Under the pieces are notes generated by a model that saw nothing but the letters and a program-made list of their open reading frames with translations, was not told the DNA's origin and made no database searches. A DNA stretch of 64,000 nt from Haliclystus octoradiatus (taxonomy: Eukaryota > Cnidaria > Staurozoa > Stauromedusae > Haliclystidae), in assembly GCA_916610825.1 (NCBI GenBank), contig OU744447.1:20615563-20679562 (forward strand), read 5' to 3'. Of this stretch, positions 1 through 11,800 are shown in pieces; the first letter of the stretch is position 1, and each line of letters begins with the position of its first letter. A program made the position numbers and the translations under genes.

Positions 1-169
1 ACATGAGTGATTCTAGTTGTATTTGTAAGTGTTCAGTTATAGCCTTATTCCATCTCGGCCTTCAGGTTTTACAACCATTTCCTGTTACCGTCATTAGTCT
101 GCTGTCCACAGGAAAGGGAGCAGTATGCTGGGGGAACAGAGGGGAAAACCACTCAAGCTTGGTGAAGAA

Positions 170-395
170 TTAAGTCAAAAACAAAACAAAGCATAAAATC
201 AGAAACGAAGCATAAAATCAGAGACGAAGCATAAAATGAAACAGGATAACAAAAACAAAACAAAGCATAAACTGAGAAAAAGAACAAAAAATGAGGAACG
301 ATGCATAAAATGAGAAACAAGGAATAAACATTAAAGCATATAATGAGAAACGAAGCATAAAATGAGAAACGTAGCATAAAATGACGAACGTTGAA
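170..395. repeat. Degenerate minisatellite, ~18-20 bp unit
   Basis: The unit AAGCATAAAATGAGAAACG recurs about ten times with interruptions (AATCAGAAACG, AATCAGAGACG, AACTGAGAAAAAG variants). It gives a spurious minus-strand open frame rich in F, Y and C, which I do not consider a gene. Confidence 0.75.
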
Positions 396-1745
396 TTTTG
401 GCGGAAATATTAAGACGCCATACGCTCTCAGTACAGAACATTTGTTGAAATTTTGAAAATCACTAGACATTATTATTCTCTGTAGATAGGCGAAGTTTTA
501 ATTTTTTTATTGGGGCTCATTTCGAAAATTAGCCCCAAACATTTTCTTAAAAATTTATTTAAAAAAAAACCAATATATTTTGCTTTCTGAAACATACATA
601 AATGAAAACTAGATGGTCCGAGTTTGCGAATGATATGTGTTTCATCTATATTGCAATTTGATAGCAAACACAAATCAAAAATGAAATTTTCACCATGAAA
701 TTACTTAATTTTCTCGTAATCTTTAGCGGGCTTCATTTTTTTCTTCATTTTTTGACTAAATTATTTCAAACTTTGCCAAGTTGCTATTCATTTCATTATC
801 TTTTCGTGAAATAACTTCCATTAAATTCTGAGAGGGTGTGGGTTTTTCTGTTTGCGAGTTGATGTGGAGTGACCCTATGATGTATTTACAGATCAGTTGA
901 TTTAAACGCATGACATCCATAAACCTAAAAGGTTTATTCACGGCGCAGATGCAATGAAGGCCTACATCTGATTTATTAAGAGAATGTTGTTGTTGGCTAC
1001 CATTAATTTTATTCTCTCCATTCACTCTATTCAAAACGAAAATGTGAATTGTGAAAATCAGAGTTTGGTAAGGTTTATCTATGGCAGGCAAGACAGGTCA
1101 GCTCATGCAAGATAACTAAACCACGAAGAAGAGTTTGCCAATGTCCAAAAATGTGCTAATTATTATTGGGCTAAGTCTACACATGGTCCATAGACCAACT
1201 TCATATAGTTAAGTTTATAATTGTTATGCTTAGGCTTAGATATTATGGAATGAAAACACTGATCAGTGGCCAAAAAATGAAACTACTAAATCCTAATTAT
1301 TCACAGTTAGCTATTTCAAAAGGAGTTATGAGATAATCAGTTAAAATATCTTGATATGCCTTGTGTAGACCTCGAGAGAGACCTTTTATATGAATATGCA
1401 TTTTCTTTGGAACTGATAAATTTCACTATATATATAACTCAGACATGATGGTTTATGATAGTTAAAATCTTACCAGCATTCAAAATCATGATATCTATTT
1501 CTTGAACCAGTGTTGTATTTATTTAAACTAATTTCTTTCTGAGTTTCAGGTGGTTAGAGCTAATGCAACGTGTTGTTTGCTGCAGCTATCTACGTAGCGT
1601 TTGTGTATGCGGTCACCAGTCAAAATTCAAAATAAAATCCATTTCTTTTCTTGTCATGTTTGTGTTCACTTTCGTGGGCAGATTTGATTGGTGCAGAGTG
1701 GTAGAGCCCAGATTTCCTTAGCGTAGCGTTTATAAAAATGTGTAA

Positions 1746-1795
1746 CCTGCGTGCAGACAAATAATTTTGATTTCAGAATTCAGTCTGCACGCAGG
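1746..1795. repeat. Short inverted repeat
   Basis: CCTGCGTGCAGAC at 1746-1758 is complementary to GTCTGCACGCAGG at 1783-1795, separated by an AT-rich 24-base loop. It may be a small MITE remnant; no target duplication was recognised. Confidence 0.55.
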
Positions 1796-2397
1796 CTGAT
1801 TAATTAAGGGTTAACGGAGCCGTTGCAAACAACTGCAATATTAAAACTTGTTATTATTGTTTTTAGATTGCTCACATATAATACTTCCGTAATAATACAC
1901 AATTACAATCAAAAGTCTTCATCCTACATCCTCAGGTAGATAATTTTATTGTTTTGCTATAGAATTATGCCATTCACTTGATTTTAACTTTAATTTGCAA
2001 GTGAAATGTTGAAAACGCTATCAAATCTCTCTTATCTGTCCTCTACTAGCGTATTTGCCTTGATAATACATTATATGTATACATAATGTTTATAAAACAC
2101 TTAATAGCAATAATGATGTCATCGATGTCATACCTATAAATAATTTACATGCAATGTTAAATGTTTGTACGTGACAAATATTACGTTTCCAGATTACCGT
2201 GTTCAAAGTGTTGAATTCTATTGTTGTGAACTGTGAAGTGTGGCATTTCCCTGATGCAGAAATTGAATAAAGCCATATAAAAGCAAAGCTCTGTGATTTC
2301 AACCACCGTTTTATTTCATTTTATGATCCGACTGGTTTAAACAACTTTACAGTCTTTACTCCTCGAAACTTTTAATACCAGGGCCTGTCACTGTCAG

Positions 2398-2403
2398 TAT
2401 AAA
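2398..2403 (+). promoter_or_regulatory. Possible TATA box of the UGT gene
   Basis: TATAAA lies only about 30 bases before the ATG at 2433. If it is used, the 5' leader would be only a few bases, so it may instead be fortuitous, or the transcript may be trans-spliced or start further upstream. Confidence 0.25.
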
Positions 2404-2432
2404 TTCACATAACCCATACAAGCGTTGTGAAA

Positions 2433-2588
2433 ATGAGGTGTAAGTTGAGCGCATACCTTTTTATTGCTTTTATTTCAATGAAAGTTGTTAGTTCAGCACG
2501 AATATGTTTTTTACCATTTTCTGTTGGTGGAAGTCATTTTATGGTTTTGAAAAGACTGGCTGAAGAATTGGAAAAGCGAGGACATGAG
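2433..2588 (+). CDS. UGT exon 1
   Basis: 52 codons, phase 0 end. It carries the signal peptide and the LPFSVGGSHFMVL segment. The donor is GAG|GTCAGT; using it joins RGHE to ITFIV, the normal UGT wording. A nearby GTAAGT three bases later would break the frame. Confidence 0.88.
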
Positions 2589-5500
2589 GTCAGTAAGTTA
2601 TATTCCCAGGCGATGGTGCAAAAGTCAGATTTACGTTTGTCATGCTCTCTTGATTCTAAATCAAAATATTCCGTCGAATTATTTGTGTCCAACGTTTGTG
2701 TCTAGACTCACTGTCCCACTGTACTGTATTTGAAAATTCCACTTACTGTACAAAAGATCAGTCAATGGACTCTTTCCGTCTGCGCATGGGGTATGCGCGG
2801 CTAGGCCTACATTCAAATCGTTTGGAATGCCCGTCCCTCAGCCAAGGGATGGCCTCAGCTATCAGACCTCGATGTGCAGAGTCGAGGTGACGATATCTTC
2901 ACCATGTTTTACTATATTTGTATTGAAAGCATTGAAAGGAAGTGTAGGCTAACTTTTCGCTCCTGAATTTCAAATCAAATTTCGACAAATTGAAGCTTCA
3001 GGTATAGGGCGATGATATTCTTAACAAATTCGCGTTTCATCTCGTATAGATGACTGTCGTCAGTATTGTATGTAGCCCACTCACAATACTTACTGAAGTT
3101 GACGCTACAGTATTTCGTATAATCTGGAAACTCGAACACTCAGGCAACCATATATACTATCACAGTATAAAAATCCTTTCAATACCTTGGATTCTTTCAC
3201 TCAGTAGATTATCGTGATTATTATCATTATGAATTGTATTTTTCTAGATAACATTCATTGTTGCAGATCGTTATGCAGACAAAAAAGGTCATATATTCAA
3301 GCATCATATTTACGAAGCAAATATCGAAGATGAAATGAAAAGTATTTTAGCTATGTTAATGGAGCCAGGATCAGATGTTCGTTTACATAAAATGATACCT
3401 CGCTTAAGTGCTGTGAATGAAAATGCAGCACGTTCATTACTAAAAAATCAAGAAGCAATGAATGCGATCAAAAAGTCAAATTTACTTATTACTGAGACAA
3501 TGTTTTTCACAGCACCTCTTATTGCTGAAATTGCAAATATTCCAAGGATAGATTTCTTAGCAACGATGATGTCATTAATTGGGCATGTCTATGGGATCCA
3601 AACCCCCCCTAGTTACGTACCAAACTCTTTAACCTCATTCACTGACCGAATGAACTTTCCCCAGAGGATGATTAATGCATTAATTACGTTAGTAATGCAA
3701 GCTTGTTTTGATACATTTACGCTCTGGAATCAACATTATGGACTTATGTCTGAGCTTGGTATACCACCTGAGAGATCCTTCAAAGATATTATTAGGCAGG
3801 CAAGGGCCGTAATTATCCAAGCAGATTTTGCCATTGAATATATTCAACCATTGCCTCCGCGTAAGTATTCAGACATATGTAACATATTGGCCTGTTAATA
3901 TATTCTGTATGGGCTCAAGCTTGTAGCTGAGTGTCTCTTTCGCGTGTTTAACGTTATTTTGAAGTTTGAAGGAAGAATATTTTAATTTCATTTGTTTTAT
4001 TTGATTGTCGCATGTATGCAAGGACCGACAAAAGTGAGTATCTCGCAAAATAGAAAGATGCAATTGTTCATGTCCACACTTACGTAGACACAGTGCTCAT
4101 TGATTTCAATCAGAGCCTCAATAAACTAATAAATTGAGTCAAAAATAGACATGCAAATTCTCGCTATTCCGAGCCTCACGCCATATACGCGATCATCAGG
4201 AAAGCATTATATTTTCTGATTTACAAGCAAAAATCTACAAAAAAGCCAGAAAAAAGTTTAAATGTTCTAGGATTTAACAGGATTTCCTATTACCCCTGGT
4301 CATTTTAAATAAGGCAAATGCGGAGCGCATACTACTGCCCTCAAAGCTACTGCCGATGGGTTCCTGATCAGAAGTAAAAATCCAGGCAAACTTTGATCCA
4401 GCCTAGTCAAAATGCCGCAAAGAACTTGCATTTTCCTCTGCGGTGGTCAATCTATACAAAAAACACAGATGTTTCAACCACATAACTCATTCGTCTGACA
4501 TCTTGGATAATATTCAAGACTCAAGAGGGTCCAAATAGATATTTATGATAAGTTATAAAGTATTTAAACAGACAGTTAATGATTATATTGTAATTCACTA
4601 TTATAGATATCCATTTTGTTGGTCCAATTCTTCCTAAACCAATTGTAAATCTTCCAAATAGCCTGGAATCCGTTATGCAAAGTGCTGGTGATAATGGAAT
4701 TGTAATAGTAGCATTTGGAAGCTATTTAGATAGTGGATCTGTAGAAGATTGGAAAGAAATGATTGAAGGCTTTTCTAGAGTCAAACAAACTTTCATCTGG
4801 AAGACTTCGTGTGAGTAGAATGCCGGGGTACAATTTTGACACTGCACGTAGAGTATGATTTGCTAATTTGCTTGTTATAAGCAAGAGTTGACTCCTGAGA
4901 TACCAAGAACCCTAACAAGTTTTGCTAATAGTGGGACGTAATAAAAAGTAATTCTCAAAGAAATAAGTAATTAGTGTGAGAACATTTATCGAACCTGTTC
5001 AGATTTGTGGGAGATTTGTTCATGATAATGAGAATTATGAAAGTATACTATTCTAATAAGATAAATTCGTACAGTTCTCAAAGACAATATCTTCAACTAA
5101 AAGTATATACTTAATTGTCTCTACAGTGAAAATCAAAGATCTTCCATCCAACATCAAAACGTTTGATTGGCTACCTCAGAATGATATACTTGGCCATTCG
5201 CAAACTAAAGCCTTTGTAAGTCATATGGGTCACAACAGTGCATACGAAGGGGCTTATCATAGCGTACCGATATTAGCCGTTCCAATGGTAAATGATCAAC
5301 CGATAGTAGCTAGAAAGATGTCTCAACGTGGTAAAATGGCATTAATCATTAATAAAGACACTGCAGATGCAAATGAATGGGAACGATCAATCAAAGAAGT
5401 TATAAGTAATCCATGGTGAGTAGGAGGTAGCTTCTGTCGAGCTGGCTGGTCCAATTTCTTTCATTTCATTTTTATATCGTCTGGATTTACTGACATCTTG

Positions 5501-6105
5501 ATTTGGAATTCGAGGTAACCTGAGTTTTGACCATGTGCCTTGACTTCTTAGTTCATGGAGCAGAACACGGGATAGATGCTCGTCATGCTCTAGCCTAAAG
5601 TATGCCTCTTACAGTATCAATCTCCCTTGTAAATCACCCAACTATACTTTGAGCTTAATCTAATTGGTCGCAAATTTCGTTGCATGCAGAGTACTACGTA
5701 CACGTTTTGATGATTTGCGGCAAACACCAGAAGTAGAAATCTCAACTTTTCTTAGTACAGTTTATGATCCGATACGGTAAATAAAGGTGTTAATATTTTT
5801 GTCTTTCCAGGTATAAAAATAATGCAACTCGAGTTGCACGGCTTTTAAAAAGTAAAGGATCTACGTCATGCGAGAGAGCAGCCTCGATCGTGGAACAAGT
5901 TTTAGCAGAAGGGCCAGATTCACATCATCTTTTTAACACAGGAACTGAATTAAGTTTCTTTGAACTACAATCATTTGATGTGATGATAACACTCATTGTG
6001 ACACTCGTAGTCATGATTCGTTTACAATGGATGATATTAAGAAAGTTATACAGCTTCTTATGCAAGCCAAGCAAACCTAGATTAATCAAAAACAAGAAAG
6101 ATTAA
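2433..6105 (+). CDS. UDP-glucuronosyl/glycosyltransferase, complete five-exon gene
   Basis: Joining exons 2433-2588, 3248-3860, 4607-4810, 5127-5415 and 5811-6105 gives 1557 nt, 518 residues plus stop, the usual length for animal UGTs. The protein starts with a hydrophobic signal peptide (residues 1-22), followed by the N-terminal acceptor domain with GGSHF, whose His is at the place of the catalytic base. The C-terminal domain contains FVSHMGHNSAYEGAYH and VPMVNDQP, which match the UGT signature (H-x-G ... E ... P ... DQ). Near the C-terminus is one membrane helix (MITLIVTLVVMI) and a basic KNKKD-type tail, as in ER-membrane UGTs that conjugate lipophilic substrates to UDP-sugar. All introns are GT-AG. 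Sugar and acceptor specificity cannot be read from the sequence. The ATG at 2433 was chosen because it directly precedes the signal peptide. Confidence 0.92.
3248..3860 (+). CDS. UGT exon 2
   Basis: 613 nt, phase 0 to phase 1. It begins ITFIVADRY and ends IQPLPP, and holds most of the N-terminal acceptor-binding domain. Acceptor TTCTAG, donor GTAAGT. Confidence 0.9.
4607..4810 (+). CDS. UGT exon 3
   Basis: 204 nt, phase 1 to phase 1. Encodes HIHFVGPILPKP and IVIVAFGSYL, the linker and first strand of the C-terminal Rossmann domain (equivalent to the FSLGS segment), and ends at FIWKTS. Acceptor ATTATAG, donor GTGAGT. Confidence 0.9.
5127..5415 (+). CDS. UGT exon 4
   Basis: 289 nt, phase 1 to phase 2. 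Encodes the UDP-sugar binding core: WLPQNDILGH, then the HMGHNSAYEG and PMVNDQP signature residues. Acceptor CTACAG, donor GTGAGT. Confidence 0.92.
5811..6105 (+). CDS. UGT exon 5 with stop
   Basis: 295 nt, phase 2 start, ending in TAA. Encodes the C-terminal helix, the single transmembrane segment and a basic cytosolic tail. Acceptor CTTTCCAG. Confidence 0.9.
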
Positions 6106-7050
6106 AAACAGTGTTCCATACAGTATCATAACATTTGTATAAAGATAGATTTAACATTCATGACTTGAATTATGCAGCTGAGAATTAGTAATCTATAGTT
6201 GTATTGACGTGTATAAGATACTGAATTTAGAACGGATATTGAATATATAGATCTTGTATTTGTACGATTGTGGAGTATCATAGAGATGTACAATAATGAT
6301 TTCCAATAATGATCTCGAACAAGTTCTCGAGATCTTCTCAAATCGAAGATCTCGCGATCATTTTTACTTCGGAACTCAAATCATCTAAAAACTGTTCAAA
6401 GTTAGCTTTTAAGCATACTGCTGCTCTTATTTGATTTTAAAATGTTTTATTTCGAAAAATCTATATTTCTAATGTCTGCATTCAAAACCGTATGTCCGGC
6501 TCTTATGTTGGAATCTTCAGATTAAATTAGTTTCTCATTCCATAGCGGCCCTCAACTCCACGCAGACACTCCTCAGTGTAGCGTCTGCGTGGTGTTGAGG
6601 GCCGTTATGGAATGAGGCTACGCTAAAAAAGTCTGCTATTTTTCCAAAGCCGATCTCTATCTTTTATATAAAATTGTACATGGTATTACTGCATGATGCG
6701 ATCAGTATTTCACCCTTTTGTAAATTAACTTTTTAGTTTCCAAGTCAGTCCATTGTAATCTATCATAATATTATATGCATGTACTGGACTATGGACATAT
6801 ATATTCTAATTATCATATCTAATTATATTTACTTATACTACATTGCTACTACATGGGGGCCCCATTACACTTATTCTAACAACTAACTTGTTTGTAAATA
6901 TAGAGCCTTTTCATAGGTTCTCAATGAGTCCCTCGAGAATTATAAAACGTTTGCCTGTCAAAATGAAATGAAAATATTGCTCTAGGGCCCTCTAGTATAT
7001 CTTAGCAGGTAAATCGTGATGAAACACGGCAACCCGTATATGAACCCTTT
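6106..7050. other. Intergenic, holds one hairpin element
   Basis: No coding sequence recognised. It holds the UGT 3' flank and the inverted repeat at 6534-6616; the remainder is AT-rich unique-looking sequence. Confidence 0.5.
6534..6616. mobile_element. Small near-perfect hairpin (foldback/MITE-like)
   Basis: Arms of about 36 bases, beginning CTCATTCCATAGCGGCCCTC and ending in its near-exact complement, surround a loop of about 10 bases. It is GC-rich against an AT-rich background. Outer bases CTCATTCCA/TGGAATGAG match exactly. Confidence 0.7.
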
Positions 7051-7611
7051 ATGTTATGATTACTTTGCTACAGCTACGCCTTTAATAAAAGGATTTCGGA
7101 AATCTTTAACTATATCGTTAAACCTCACTTAGAATATGCTCTTGAAATTTTGGGAAATAGTAAGCAAATTAAGCCCATACTGTTTCTTCAAAAAACATGT
7201 GTCCGGGTTATTATGTCAAAACCAAGGCTAACACACTCGGATCCTCTTTTCAAAAGTCTGAGTCTTCTAAAAATTGGTGATTTGTACAACGTTAAAGTAT
7301 TTGCACTCCTGCATTCAGTCATCAAAAACCGTTGTCCCACTTCGATATCCACAATTTTTCAATTTCGAAAAAACCATCGGCGGCAAAACAACGTTTTTAT
7401 TCCACCTTTTGCCAGATCTTCCTTGCACCAATGTTTTCCCTCTTACTTTTTCCCAACATTGTGGAATTCTTTTACCTTCGATTTTAATTTGCAGCTTCCG
7501 ATTTCTAGTTTCACTAGCTACCTAAAAAAGTACCTGATTGACAAATATAACACAACATGCACTGAACGTGACTGCTATATATGCGAAGCAAATCATCCTT
7601 TGTTTCCTTAA
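7050..7611 (+). pseudogene. LINE reverse transcriptase C-terminal relic
   Basis: The frame at 7150-7611 reads as the C-terminal region that follows the RT domain in CR1/Jockey-like non-LTR elements: LQKTCVRVI, then THSDPLFKSLSLLKIGDLYN, and near the end LWNSF and LKKYLIDKYN. Sequence upstream of 7150 looks related but is interrupted by stops. This is a 5'-truncated, decayed copy, not a host gene. Confidence 0.72.
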
Positions 7612-7619
7612 ACGCTGAT

Positions 7620-8340
7620 AAAAAATTGTACCTGCTGGATTTTTTTTGAAATTTGTATTAAATTATTGGAAAACACTATTACCATATATTACTTTTAACT
7701 TCAAAAGGAAAAATGTGAAACCATATTAAGTATTATAATATTTCTATTTACTAATCTAATAATATTATTCATATGGCTATATACCTAATTTCTCAACTAT
7801 TTGAGGATTTTATAATAACTTGTTAATTATGGGGTCACCCAAACAAACAAGTAGTTTTGCTTAAGGGTTGACCCTGGTCATAATTTATTAAGCTTATTTT
7901 TTATAAATATGTATGCTTTTTATGACCAAATATATATCACATCACATATGAAGATTTAAAAATCTGACACACCCACACGTCACACACTTGGTATAATTAT
8001 TATGAGTATTTCCTTTCTATGATTTAATTTGCGCTTTTATTAAATCTTACCAGACTAGATCAGGCAAGATTATTTCAAAAATAGATCAGAGATCTTTACG
8101 TCACAGAAAAGCAATTTGAAAATAGTCATCATGATCTGGGCAAGTTTATGTCTCGTCCAGGGAAAACCCATACTATAAGTTATGTTACGTATCAACCAAT
8201 CAAATACCGGGAAACAAATAGTGAAGCGTCCTTGTCACAAGTCATTCAGCCACACACTTTCAATCGTTCCTGCCTAGTTCGCTCTTTAGATCAATGACAT
8301 GATAACTTTTTGTGGATTTGTTGAGGTTTAATTGATTTTG
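7620..8340. other. Presumed upstream region of the ankyrin gene
   Basis: No coding sequence or recognisable repeat. It should contain the promoter and 5' leader of the large ankyrin gene starting at 8351, but I see no clear core promoter motif. Confidence 0.4.
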
Positions 8341-8350
8341 CTACGGCGAA

Positions 8351-8866
8351 ATGCCGTTCCCAGCACAGCTAACAAGACGTGCATCATCTATATCAATAAA
8401 TGCAGCTCGTTCAGGTCAAGAAAACGCAGCTGATGATGAAAATAGAAGCGAAATTAAAGCAGTTGGTGAAGAGACTAAGAAGAGAATTGAAGAGACTACG
8501 AACAACAAGAATAATGCCAAAGATGAAAGCGATGAAGGAGAAGCCACCGATATAATTGAATCATCTTCAGATGAAATTTCTATTGATCTTGATTTACAGA
8601 TTAAACAAGCCAAGAAAGTGGAAGCATCTGGGCAAAGCTCCCCACATGTTAGATTATCGAAACGGTTGATGTCAATGAAGAGAAGAGGTCGCATTGCCCC
8701 AGCTATTATCGAAAAAGAAGTGTTTGTCTACCGAGCTGGCGATGTCCTCGCTGTCAGAGGCGAAGAAGATGATTTCTATTTATGTAAAGTGCTAGAAGAT
8801 GTCTCTGAAGATATGAAAGAATTTCGAATATCTTGGTTTAACAGGGTTAAAGAAGAAATTTACGAG
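8351..8866 (+). CDS. Ankyrin gene exon 1 (N-terminus)
   Basis: 172 codons from the ATG to donor GAG|GTAAGG, phase 0. Acidic and Lys-rich low-complexity region, then the start of a Tudor/BAH-like module (GDVLAVRGEEDDFYLCKVLE, then FRISWFN). The ATG is the first in this open frame. Confidence 0.85.
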
Positions 8867-11800
8867 GTAAGGTTAGAAGAAGTTTTAATTAGGTGCTTAG
8901 TTTGGGTAACAATTAACCAATATGGGCGGGGCAAGGGTAACAGTGTAAACAAGAAATATTTCTCATGTTGAAAAACGAGAAATTGCTACAGGTGAGGCAA
9001 GGGGTAGAAGTTCCGCTTTTTAAATAAACACAAAACCATTGTTAAAAAAAATACTGCTTTAAAGTTTGATTATTAAATTTTATCAGAGGCTCCAAGCTGA
9101 CAAAGAATAGGAAACTACCATGTACACAAGGGGCTATTCATAAAGTACATACTCAGTAAATGCTCCAATATTTAACACCCCCTCGCCTGTGCACGCAGCT
9201 GTATGCCTTTAGATTACCCCCTTCTGCTTATGTACTGACAATTTTACACCCCCCGCATTTTTACAAATTTCACCTTTTTTATAAAAATACTAACCTTCGC
9301 GGTTAATAATGTTGTAGTTTAACTATTCAGCCGTAAATATCAATTAAATCATGAGTATCAAACTATTAATTGATTGAATTGTATAGTCAGTTAAAAAGTG
9401 GTACAGAGACAGACCAGATGCGCACATCCAACCTTATGAAACCTAAACAAAACTAGATTTTGAAAATCATTTTATTTTAGAGAAAAGCTCCTACACAAAC
9501 TTATACAGTCTAACCTGCCCTTCCGGACACCTGTACTAACCGGACACCTGCCGTAACCAGACACTGTCCAACGCGGACAACGGACAGTCTTTCAAGGTCT
9601 CTTGAGACAAATAAACCTGTCGTAGCCGGACACAATTATTTTTTTTTAATTGTCAAGTATGTGCTGAGCATTATCTATTTACATCGGTGTAAAACTCATT
9701 AAAATGTTAACCGCGTCATGCACGTAACCTTTGTATTTCGAAGGTGTTGAAAAATGCTCACACATCTTATAAACAATAGTTTATTGTATACACATTGATA
9801 TTTATGCTCCTTAGTTGAACAACACTTTTGAATACAAATACATCAATATTATTGTTCTATTTGTTAAAATCGTACAACATAAATACGAACACAGATATTT
9901 ATAATTTGATCATTCTCGCGTTGTCTAGTCTAAGATCTGCAACTGCTTCTAACTTGTTTTTCACTACATGAATTATTGTCGAATTTTAACTAATTATGGC
10001 GAATAAATCATGTAAACGCACAGTTCTCACGTTAGAGAAGCAAGGCGAAGTTATTAAACTTCACGAAGGTGGATTATCTGTGAGAGCCATTGCAGCTGAA
10101 ATTGGATGCGGAAAAACTCAAATTGCAGACACAATGAAGCGTAAAAATGACATCAAGTCTCAGCTAGAACACAACAGTCCATTGAATGTTAAGCAAAAAC
10201 AGCATCCAACGGGAAACGAAAACATCAATAATGTGGTTTTTGGACGCTACAAGCCGTCGGTTACCTGTGCCTGGACCACTTCTACAAGAGAAAGCTCGGT
10301 CAATTGCTCAAGCACTTGGTAAATTAGAGTTTAAAGGCAGCAATGGGTTGCTAGAGTCCTTTATTAAATCGAGAGGAGTTGTTTTCAAAAAGATGACTGG
10401 TGAACGAGGAGATGTTAAAAGGACTATGCAGACCGGCGGTCTTCTTTATTGAAAAGTGAATTCACTTTTCAATACTCGTTTTCATGTTAGCTCTCTTCTT
10501 CTCTAAGTGTTCAATGTTTATGAAAAATGAAAAGCTGTATGACGCCATCTTGCCTTGTGTATTTTTCCACGGCGCTGACTAGTTTTCTTGCATTAATATA
10601 GTTGCGATCTAATTTTAATATTTCATGGTATGTCCACAGATTGTAAACATTATTTATTGACGCAATCAAATGGAAAGACAGGAGAGAAGTGATAGAAAGT
10701 AAAGATCAGAAATATCTGTAGCGGAAACAGGACCTCAGCTCAAAGCTACGGAAATCTGTCCGTACAAATTCAATGACAGTATGCGTGTGTTTGAAATTTT
10801 ACAAAAGGAAACTACAAATTCTGCGAGTCTTCACAGACTCTCGATTTGCTTTGGTCTTTTTAGAAAATTATTTATTATCTGGATAATGTAATCAAGGCAA
10901 TTTTATGCTGTGATGTTGCTATCCATGCTTCGTAGATTAATCGGCAATTCTATTTGGAATTGTAATCATATTTCCAAAAGATGTTACCTACATAACATAC
11001 TATATGTATATTGATCAACATTTGTGAATAGTGTCAAATTGTCAATTGTTAGCATATAGTACAATTTACTGGACTTGTTGGACTTGCTGTTGACTTGGTC
11101 TTTTTGAAATTGTTGAATAATTATTAAAAACATGTTTACGTTTTGTCCTGACTCGTTTTATTGTCGTATTTTTTCTGACTTCAAAGTTATAGTATATCCT
11201 GCACAACCATAAAATGCGGTAGGCCCTTATTTAATGCAATTTGTGTATTATTATTGATTCCTGTCCTTTAGAGTTTTTTTTTTGCAAAATCGAAATTAAT
11301 TATGAAATAAGAATAAATGTTTAGGCCATTTCTGTTTGTTGTGCTATCCTTGGATTCTTCGCAGCTTTCAATCCAGCCGTCCAAAATGCGAAGTCGATGT
11401 AGTGACGTACAATAAAATTTGCACCCAAAAAAAATCCATAAGGGCTGCCGGTCTGCATAGTCCTTTTAACATGCAGTGTGTTGATGACTGGAAACGACGG
11501 CTACCACAGCTACTTGACGGGTATGAAGAGAAAGACATATTCAACATGGACGAAACTGGTTTACAATTTAAAGATACGAATCGAAGCACATATATTTCAA
11601 AAGACAAGGACTGTGCAGGCGGTAAACTGTCGAAGGTCCGAGTTACTCTTGCTTTAATTTGTAGCTGGACTGGTGAAAAACTTAAAGGGAGAATACTGAC
11701 CGGGGAACATTGCGCGCTCAATCAACTCATACGTCATCAAATTAAACAAAGCTTTGAGAAAAGCTGGCGTGCGTGTGTGTGAGCTTCGTTTTATTATTCT

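Larger units (their letters stand above)
1..2390. other. Upstream intergenic region
   Basis: No convincing host coding sequence. The only structure is a degenerate minisatellite near 170-395 and a short inverted repeat at 1746-1795. The open frames here are low-complexity and have no exon-like codon composition. Confidence 0.6.

Noticed and set aside
153..470. Minus-strand open frame of 105 codons
   Set aside because: It is the complement of the AAGCATAAAATGAG minisatellite; Phe/Tyr/Cys-rich low-complexity product without family resemblance.
2696..2890. + strand frame in UGT intron 1
   Set aside because: Does not fit between the UGT exons in phase and has no UGT wording; intronic.
8416..8694. 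Minus-strand 92-codon frame in exon 1
   Set aside because: Shadow of the acidic coding exon on the + strand (Ser/Leu-rich antisense of Glu/Asp codons).
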